Below, one piece after another: positions 33,135 through 64,000 of a DNA stretch of 64,000 bases (the first letter of the stretch is position 1; every line of letters begins with the position of its first letter). Made by a program: the position numbers and the translations under genes. This stretch comes from Cristatella mucedo. Its lineage: Eukaryota; Bryozoa; Phylactolaemata; Cristatellidae. Under the pieces are notes generated by a model. The model had not been told where the DNA came from. It was given only the letters and a program-made list of their open reading frames with translations, and ran no database searches. The DNA lies in the NCBI GenBank assembly GCA_009760855.2, contig WPIO01000033.1, positions 2,146,501 through 2,210,500 of the forward strand, in the 5' to 3' direction.

Positions 33135-33209
33135 AGCTGTGGTATCCTATTAGGCACGGCATTTCATAATGTCTTCTGGACATGCCGTGCCTAATAGCAT
33201 GCCACAGCT
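33135..33209. ncRNA. Candidate hairpin RNA / foldback
   Basis: Two 28-nt arms (33135-33162 and 33182-33209) are inverted complements with 26 Watson-Crick pairs, one G-U wobble and one mismatch. The loop is 19 nt. The 75-nt size and long even stem resemble a pre-miRNA or a minimal foldback element. There is no direct evidence of transcription, and no terminal inverted repeat family match is known to me. Confidence 0.4.
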
Positions 33210-34225
33210 ATGACTGAGCCAGGATTTTCACATAGGGGAGGGGCAAGGCCTGCAAAATGTTTATATAAGGGGCAAGACTCCCGAGATTTTTATGTAGGCA
33301 GGGCTGGACCCCAAATTGACGAAAAACTGGAGCGAAAAATCTGTGGGTTGATTCGACGCGAACTCGTCTGTTCTTCAGCGAGTGGAATTAAGACATAGTT
33401 TCGTTGTTGGTGACGGTCGAGGGCTGAGCACGAAGGAATGGGGAGCAGCCCAGATCGCCACCTGCTGTAAGGGACCAAATACCGCTTGCCTCTTGGTTCC
33501 ACCAATGCCTGTTGGGACTTGGGAGCTGCCAGTGCCGAGCGGTCACCTAATTTATTGATTAGCCGGGGTAAATAAGCAAGACCTGAAAATTTGTGAAGGA
33601 TTTCGAGCTCCAGCTGCAGTCTGCTTAGAATCCAGTGGAGGTTTGCAGGCAAAGGCTTGATCGGCACGAATGAGCTGCTTCAGCTCCCGAAGGAATACAT
33701 GAGGACTTGTCAAATACTGCAAGACCCGACGGGACGTCAGGCTGCTTACAAACCGATTTAGAGTGGGCCGCCGTACATTTTCCTAGCAAACGCCATTGAG
33801 AATAAATCGCTGGTAAACATTACAAGCTATTGATAAGTAAATCTGAGGTAGCTCAACACAGTCAGACTAACGTAAAACTACTAGCCGGTCGTTGTTGATT
33901 CCATGCCTTGGCTTATAAATTCATCGCTCTCGGGTACAGCATAAGGTATATATGCAAGCCCGTGCTTGGAGCTTCTTTAAACTCCACTATTGAAGGTAGA
34001 AACGCATTCTATTGGCTGTCGAGCTCCTCCAGCTAGCGTCGTTCAGTAGCTACTTTATATTTCACCTCGATGCTCGAACTTTTGTCCCAGAAAAGTGTCC
34101 AAAGGCTAACAGTACAAGAACTGTATGCTGTTGATCTTTTTTTTGCGTGCAGCAAAACACGAGCTGTGTCTTCACAAAGTGATGTATCTATTCGAGGACA
34201 TCATGTTGAATATTGGACTCGAGTT
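33210..34225. other. Intergenic stretch with no recognised feature
   Basis: Short open frames occur on both strands, none with a recognisable domain. No repeat family was identified. Confidence 0.4.
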
Positions 34226-34300
34226 GATGCCTCATTTAATTGCCTAGAAAGAGATTAAGTTATCCGAGGTTATATACACATATATTATCGCTATACAGAA
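34226..34300 (+). mobile_element. LINE tail fragment
   Basis: A diverged copy of the conserved arm, 'tgcctagaaagagattaagt', with a short AT-rich end. No coding part is attached. Confidence 0.55.
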
Positions 34301-34837
34301 TATTCTATTACAGTGAACCCTAGTCGAATTATGTGCGACTTGCATAGACTCCGGCAAATGAACAAGCAGATTTACTACCAAGATCCAAAACAATTTATGT
34401 ATACCACTTCAAGTGTCTCTCAAAGTTGCAAAGCAACACTGACCGCGTAGATCTATCTATATTACATTGCCCTCCATACTTGAAACTTCAAGGTCAAAGT
34501 TTAGTCCTACCTTAAAATCCCGACTGCCCCTCTGCATTCCGATGGCTTCCAAACCTGGCAGTCCGTCATGTAGAGGTCCAGTCACTCAAACTACTTGGCC
34601 TGCAAAAGTTATTGAGGGGCTGAAAGGGATGCATAAACGGGTGGCTGGCCGTGCTGCTCGGTGTGTGGCATCCATCCAGGTAGCCAATCAAAAAGAACCT
34701 CAGTTGAGCGTTTGCGACCGCGAAAACAGCTGGACTTGGGCAAACGCAAAACGCAAATCAAGATATAACCAGCTAAAACCAAGCCGCAGTCGGAAAAAGC
34801 CATCGACGGACTGTTGAAATGGATAAATATATTACAC

Positions 34838-34978
34838 CACGGCAATTGATGGTAAGACGCTCACGCAGCCGTGGTCGTCGACGCCGGGCTCGAGCCCTGC
34901 GGCACACGTAAAGCGCCAGGGTGGAGATTCGGTTCTCTTAGGGTTCCATAAATCAAATTATACATACATTTTTTAAGA
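34838..34978 (+). mobile_element. SINE family B copy
   Basis: Diverged copy with 'ggtaagacgctcacgcagcc', B-box-like 'GGGCTCGAGCCCT', 'aaagcgccagggtggagatt' tail and 'aaatcaaattatac' end. Confidence 0.68.
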
Positions 34979-35539
34979 AGGTCTGACCAAATTTTATTTA
35001 TCTTTTCAATTTTCAAAGTACAGAGCATCCAGAGGCGATCTGTGGTGTGACAGGGCACTAAAGAAAAGGTTCACCTCGAGCGAGAAGCGATCCCAAAACC
35101 TCTCGGTACCAGTCTAGTGCTCTACCGATTAAGCAATCGAAACCGTGAAATCCCACCGACTACCAGCGAACGGCCTTCTGCTGTCCGATACGTAAAACTT
35201 CCAGGCTAACCGAGGTTGCATGCCGGAGAACTTAAGTAGGTTCAACTTCAATACCCAGTCTTCATAGAGATTATTTTCCCCGTAGAAGAGCGCCGTTTAG
35301 TGTTAAGGTAGAGGCAGTAACGTTCCTAGGTTATTGCTCCAGGGGATGAGCTACATAGACCTCTTTTTATAATACTAATAACAGTAATACTAACTGTTAT
35401 CTTCGTAGGGCGAAATACCGCTAAGAAATACACATTTAAAAGTAGTCAGTTTTAATTAGGAACAGAGTGCCAAGCACAAGTAGCTCTGGAGAGCGTGTAA
35501 CTTGAGTCGTAGAGCGGCCGGCTTGATGTACCAAGTCTA
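34979..35539. other. Intergenic stretch with no recognised feature
   Basis: I see no gene or clear repeat family here. A tRNA-like look near 35480-35530 ('cttgagtcgtagagcggccg') is not complete enough to call. Confidence 0.35.
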
Positions 35540-35639
35540 CGGTACTGGGGGTGGACGGACATTCCCCCCTCGGAAATTTCCCTTCCCGGACATCCCCCCC
35601 CCGAACATTTGCCCCTGGGGTAGGATATTTACCCCCTGG

Positions 35640-35836
35640 CGTATAGGGTTTAACGTTTAGGGTTTAGCGTTGAGGATTGAGCGCTTAGGGTTTAGCATTT
35701 AGAGTTTTAGAGGTTTAGGGTTGGGCGTTGAGAGTTTATCGTTTAGGGTTTAAGGTTGAGGGTTTAGCGTTTAGGACTGACGGTTGATGGTTGAGCGCTG
35801 AGGGTTGAGCGTTGAGGGTTTAGCATTTAGGGTTTA
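35640..35836 (+). repeat. Degenerate TTTAGGG/TTTAGCG array
   Basis: Repeated 'gggtttagcgtt', 'agggtttagcattta' and 'gttgagggtttagcg' units, strand-biased to G on the plus strand. Units are imperfect and mixed, so it is not a canonical telomere. Confidence 0.75.
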
Positions 35837-36099
35837 TATACCAATATATACTCATATGCATTGTGCATTGGAGTCCCGTGATTGTTTGCACCTTTTTAGT
35901 GCTCGTTTTTCGTGATTGATCTGATTGGCCTATCAGCAGTTCATTGAGCAAAACATCAAAGTACAGTTCTTGTGACGACTACTCAGACGAACTGTGTAGC
36001 GCAAGGCCAACCAGTGAATACGTCATACGGAATTCACAAAACGTCCTATTATACTGAGCCAATTTTATTTCAATAGAGCGTGAACTTCATTTCATCATG

Positions 36100-36100
36100 T

Positions 36101-36132
<32 letters not shown>

Positions 36133-36243
36133 ACGCACACGCACACGCACACGCACACGCACACGCACACGCACACGCACACGCACACGCACACGCACAC
36201 GCACACGCACACGCACACGCACACACACACACACACACACGCA

Positions 36244-36293
<50 letters not shown>

Positions 36294-36310
36294 GATATAT
36301 ATATATATCT
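36100..36310. repeat. (CA)n / (CGCACA)n and (TA)n tract
   Basis: Alternating purine-pyrimidine sequence of about 190 bp, largely a CACACG hexamer between pure CA flanks, then a short TA run. The Cys-Val and His-Thr open frames are artefacts. Confidence 0.97.
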
Positions 36311-36594
36311 GTATTCTTAGCTATACATTCATCAACATAGGGGGGAATGTTCTACCCCGGGGGTAATGTCGGGGGGGGGAAGTCTTAGGGTCCACCGGGG
36401 GGGGGGGGAATTCTGGGAGGGGAAATGTCCTACATTCGGTACTGGGTGCGCCGGGCGGGCTCACTGCCGATTAATAGCAGTGGCGGGCCAAACCGGCTTA
36501 CGGAATAGCCACCGCGAGAGGCTGGCCCGTTCGGACCAAGCCCAAAGGCTCAGCAGCCACCGCACATTGATGTGTGGTAGCTGGCATGACAACG

Positions 36595-36655
36595 ATATAA
36601 TATATTTTTATAGCACCCTCAGATAACTGAATCTCTTTCTAGGCACTTTACTGAT
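36595..36655 (-). mobile_element. SINE B / LINE tail fragment
   Basis: Plus strand reads 'atagcaccctcagataactg' and 'aatctctttctaggcacttt', the reverse of the shared hairpin tail. No head is visible. Confidence 0.6.
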
Positions 36656-36944
36656 GCTGCATAGTAAGCCTTACCAAATGATTGACGGTAACATCCGCAA
36701 GAAGCATGGAGAGAGTAAGCAGGTTCATAATCGCGAATTTTCCAATACATTAGAATTACCAACCGAAAAGGCCTCGCAGACAGGTGTTGAAACTTCCGAC
36801 TTGATTACTGCCAGCTCGGAACTCCCTGCTGCTCAGCAATGTTTTCGCTAGATGTGATATGAGAAACTTCAAAATTATTAGGCATCCCCTGATCCAGCGC
36901 CTGGGGACCAGCTAATACGGTGGCGTTTTTTTATACAGCAATGT

Positions 36945-37050
36945 CAGATGCTATGGGCACACTGTTCATAGCAGGCTGTTCAACATGGTTGCCAGCGTAT
37001 GCATATATATTTACGTTAAATAAACACGTTGGACATCTGCCCCCTGCGGT
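36945..37050. mobile_element. Solo end related to the 57030 foldback element
   Basis: The segment 'gttcaacatggttgccagc' followed by 'tttacgttaaataaacac' matches, with divergence, the left terminal region of the element at 57030-57406. No partner arm was found nearby. Confidence 0.5.
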
Positions 37051-37565
37051 ACGCTACTGCATTGGTGACTTCTGAAATCCGTTGACGGCTTTTATCCTCG
37101 ACGGCTATTTAATACGCCGGCTGACACATCCATTACAAAGTCAAAACTTGGTGGATCGGAACTCGAGTAACGAAACGCCGTACATGAATAACTTTGTCTA
37201 GACTGGAATCTCAGGGGCGTAACTTCAGTCATCGGCAGGGTGTTGCTCAGGCTACATTTGAAGCGCACTCTCTGCGGATCTAAAAAAAAATCTTTCCCTC
37301 AGTCATATTATCTGTCTAATCTCAACCTAAAACTCTCTACTTATTCCAATGAGTAGCAGTATAAATCCAGTAATAACCAGAAACGAAAGGGGAGATAGCG
37401 AAAAGGTATGGCGTAGTCGATCGGCCATGACCCCAGGTCACGGATTTGTCGTAACAATTACCCGGCGTGCCCTGAAGTCATCCGCTGTGTAACACATCCG
37501 GCTAAGCTCAGCATACTCAATATACGCATTCTTTTCGTGCGCGCTCGAGCGCTTCGTGCTTAAAG

Positions 37566-61794
<24,229 letters not shown>

Positions 61795-63440
61795 CGATGG
61801 CACTTGTGAGCATCGGAGCAGGAGCAGCAGGCACGAGGCAGCAAGCCCGCGTGCTCACCAGCTGCGCAAGCTACACTTAAAAGGAACACACTTTCAGCGA
61901 GAGGCTCCGGGCGCGCACTTGGCCGAGGCAGGAAGTGTTTGCCACTGTTAAACCCCCTCGTCATATGACTTCTGAATACATTTAAAAAGGGTACCGGCAA
62001 TTCAACTCTGCGGCCTGTACATAGGCTCGGAAGACGACATGATTCGACAGAGATATTTGCAGTCGCTGGAGGCATGCAAGGTCAGTGCAGCTCGTGGCTG
62101 GATGAGCTCGGAAAAAGGATGTTTGGTGTCCGGAGGAGGAGCATCGTGTATTGCCGACTACTTCGCAGGGCGACCGATCCTCCGGTATCGTATGAATCAC
62201 TATAGCAGCGGAGACTAGAAAGTAACAGACCAGCTGCGAGTAATCTTTATTGTGTCGTGCACGAAGGCATATCTGCATCGTATTTATTTACATTAAAGCA
62301 AACTGAGGCAACCTATTGCTTTACTAATCATTAATTTACCATCGCTCGTAGCTTGCCCATGTGCATCAGCCAAAGCTGCGTCGGCTTGCTCATCAAACCG
62401 TGTGCAGGAGCGCCAACTCAGCTCCGACGATAAGTGCTCATGCACACGCAGATCGCGCATGCAGATCACGCATGCGCACCCAAGAGTTAAACGGAAGTGC
62501 AAGAGATCAGACCAGAGTCGCTGTGCAGCCGGTCACGTGCTGTGCACTTCGGCCGCTTCGGCCTCCCTGCGTTTCTTGCTTACGCCGGTCCTCCTGTATT
62601 CTGATCTTTCGTCCAAGTACTGCTGCTTGCACTCGTTCCTGAATGCCCCGTCTTGATAACTTCAACACCACAAAAAGGCATTGAGGATAGCGCCCACATA
62701 ACGACCTCAGACAAGCGCCGGCAGCCCTGCGCCCGGGTGCGTGGTAGGCATGGTCAAACCGAGCTACTCACGCGGCAGAAAGACATGCTTTCATGATGGC
62801 GACCTCTGCGCGACAGCGGAAGGGTAGCAGTAGGCCCTGCTCCTTCGAGCACTTTCCGAACTCTGGAAAGTCACAAAGGCAGCGTCTAGCCACCAGTCGG
62901 GGGTCGCTGCCTCATAGCAATGGCACCTAATGTAAGACGACGGTAGCCACATGCTCAGGACCGTTCGATGCTGCTAGACGTACCTGTGACCTCTGCCAAG
63001 CATTTTTCAGCCTTTGCCCTTTGCTTCATCTTCTGAGGTATCATTATCTCAACCTCTACTCTCCGGAGACTCATATCGTCTGGATCACCTAGGGGGTGAG
63101 GAATTTTAGCGGCTTACAGATGCTAAGTGGATAGGATTGGCTTAGAACAGACAGCATATTGAAGCAGGGACACCAATCGCCGAGCACTACTCTGATGTGG
63201 GGTGCGGCATTCGCTGTGCAAGGGCTGCTAGATACTGGCCAGAGGTCTAACCGGTCCAGCACAGCAGCTGGAAGGTGTGTTAAGCCTGCTCCGACCAGCT
63301 ATGCAGAGTACATAGCCAGCTGGCCACTGGATGCGGGGCCAGTGAAAGACGAGCCGTCATATTCCGGTGGCCCGGCAGAGTGGTCCAAGTGCTAGGACTG
63401 CAAGCTGCAATGGGCAATACACATGGGAAGCAGTCGCAGC
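61795..63440 (+). other. STAM 3'UTR and downstream intergenic DNA
   Basis: Follows the STAM TGA stop. An ATTAAA hexamer at 62292-62297 is a possible poly(A) signal about 500 bp past the stop. Open frames of up to about 95 codons here are on both strands and overlapping. None shows a domain, so I call no gene. Confidence 0.5.
62292..62297 (+). terminator. Candidate STAM poly(A) signal
   Basis: ATTAAA variant hexamer downstream of the STAM stop codon. I did not see a canonical AATAAA nearer to the stop. Confidence 0.35.
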
Positions 63441-63441
63441 T

Positions 63442-63697
63442 CATAATAATAATCATAGTAATAATAATGCACTTGATAAAGCGCCCTCACAGAACTCAAT
63501 CTCTTTCTAGGCGCTTTACATTTGCTGCAAAGGGAAACGCGATTGAATGGTGAGTAATATAATGCTTGATAAGCAACATGAATTACATGGTTAGGGGTGA
63601 CGTGCACAGGGTCAGCATACAAGTGTGGTTAGTGGCAGCATGCACAGTGTCAGCACGCATAAGCACATGAAGGACGAGTCACAGGGACCCACTAAAT
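63442..63697 (-). mobile_element. LINE 3' end fragment (minus)
   Basis: (TAA)n complement, 'cacttgataaagcgccctca', 'aatctctttctaggcgcttt', then the LINE non-coding 3' region to 'cagggacccactaaatg'. Little diverged from 59165-59400, so it is probably recent. Confidence 0.88.
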
Positions 63698-63990
63698 GTA
63701 ATGTAATGTATCTCCGTCTGTAACTCCACAAAGTCATAAAGACCATGTGGGTGTTATGCAGGAGAGTTTTGTATAGTGCACTCACAGCCTAAGCGGCTTT
63801 CGGTACGCATTCGGTAGCCAACAGACTTCGTCTCACGCAACAAAGAAAAAGTGGGAAGCATAGCAGAGTCGGGAGAGCAGTTGAGGTAGTGAGTAGCATA
63901 GAAGTAGCAGCTCAGGACCGCTGAAAAGGATGAGCCATAGTCGGCAGTAATAGAGTAGTTGTCGTTAGTAATGCTGGTTGCATTCTGCAG
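63693..63990 (-). mobile_element. Family C retroposon copy
   Basis: Begins with a 'taatgtaatgta' tail, then 'ctccgtctgtaactccacaa', 'atgcaggagagttttgtata', 'gcggctttcggtacgcattc' and on to 'ttgaggtagtgagtagcata'. It is the longest family C copy here and may run off the window. Confidence 0.78.
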
Positions 63991-64000
63991 CAGCCAGTTA

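Larger units (their letters stand above)
35540..36446. mobile_element. G-rich inverted-repeat element with telomere-like array
   Basis: An element of about 890 bp (35550-36436) is bounded by a 10-bp direct repeat, 'cggtactggg' (35540-35549 and 36437-36446). The left end is C-rich ('ggacattcccccc', 'ggacatcccccccc'). The right end is its imperfect inverse ('ggggggaatgt', 'gggaggggaaatgtcc'). Inside are a degenerate TTTAGGG/TTTAGCG array (about 35640-35836) and a long CA/CGCA tract (about 36102-36289). It has no coding capacity. It could be a MITE-like DNA element or simply composite low-complexity DNA. Confidence 0.5.

Noticed and set aside
35640-35836. True telomere or chromosome end
   Set aside because: Units are mixed and degenerate, the array is short and internal, and ordinary genes continue on both sides.
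63159-63395. 78-codon open frame with moderately complex sequence
   Set aside because: No domain, no supporting splice sites, and it lies in a region with several similar open frames.

Overview
This window is nuclear DNA from an animal: spliced genes with GT-AG introns, long introns, many retroposon copies and long microsatellites. I could assign two genes with confidence and one tentatively, all on the + strand. I assembled the exons by eye from homology, splice sites and intron phase. The phylum is not clear. Gene content and repeats suggest a non-vertebrate metazoan, but nothing I can see fixes the lineage.

Layout. (1) About 93-2975: a small predicted type I membrane protein (signal-peptide-like start, glycosylated ectodomain, one EGF module, one membrane helix, cytoplasmic tail) in five exons. 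I do not recognise the family. (2) 2976-20792: gene-poor accessory DNA. It holds duplicated blocks, a decayed Ty3/gypsy-type retrotransposon (about 9720-11040), a decayed satellite with a monomer of about 175 bp (about 11560-13650), a CpG-dense block (about 14220-15070), and nested fragments of a CR1/L2-like LINE and two tRNA-derived SINE families. (3) 20793-31928: complete kynureninase gene (KYNU), 12 exons, 481 codons. A SPIN-like hAT MITE with perfect 15-bp terminal inverted repeats sits in intron 3. (4) 31929-37565: intergenic, with a 75-nt near-perfect hairpin and a G-rich inverted-repeat element carrying telomere-like repeats. (5) 37566-61794: complete STAM gene (ESCRT-0 adaptor), 15 exons, 537 codons, with VHS, UIM, SH3, a GAT-type helix and a P/Q/Y-rich tail. 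(6) 61795-64000: 3' flank and repeats.

KYNU acts in tryptophan catabolism and STAM in endosomal sorting of ubiquitinated receptors; their adjacency suggests no functional link. Mobile DNA is the richest layer: LINE copies ending in a conserved hairpin plus (TTA)n; SINE family A (tRNA-like head, own tail); SINE family B (tRNA-like head, tail matching the LINE 3' end); and family C (tail of ATTACATT repeats). Several insertions are nested, which gives a relative chronology. Family names, gene identities and resemblance to published elements come from memory of these families, not from a database search.
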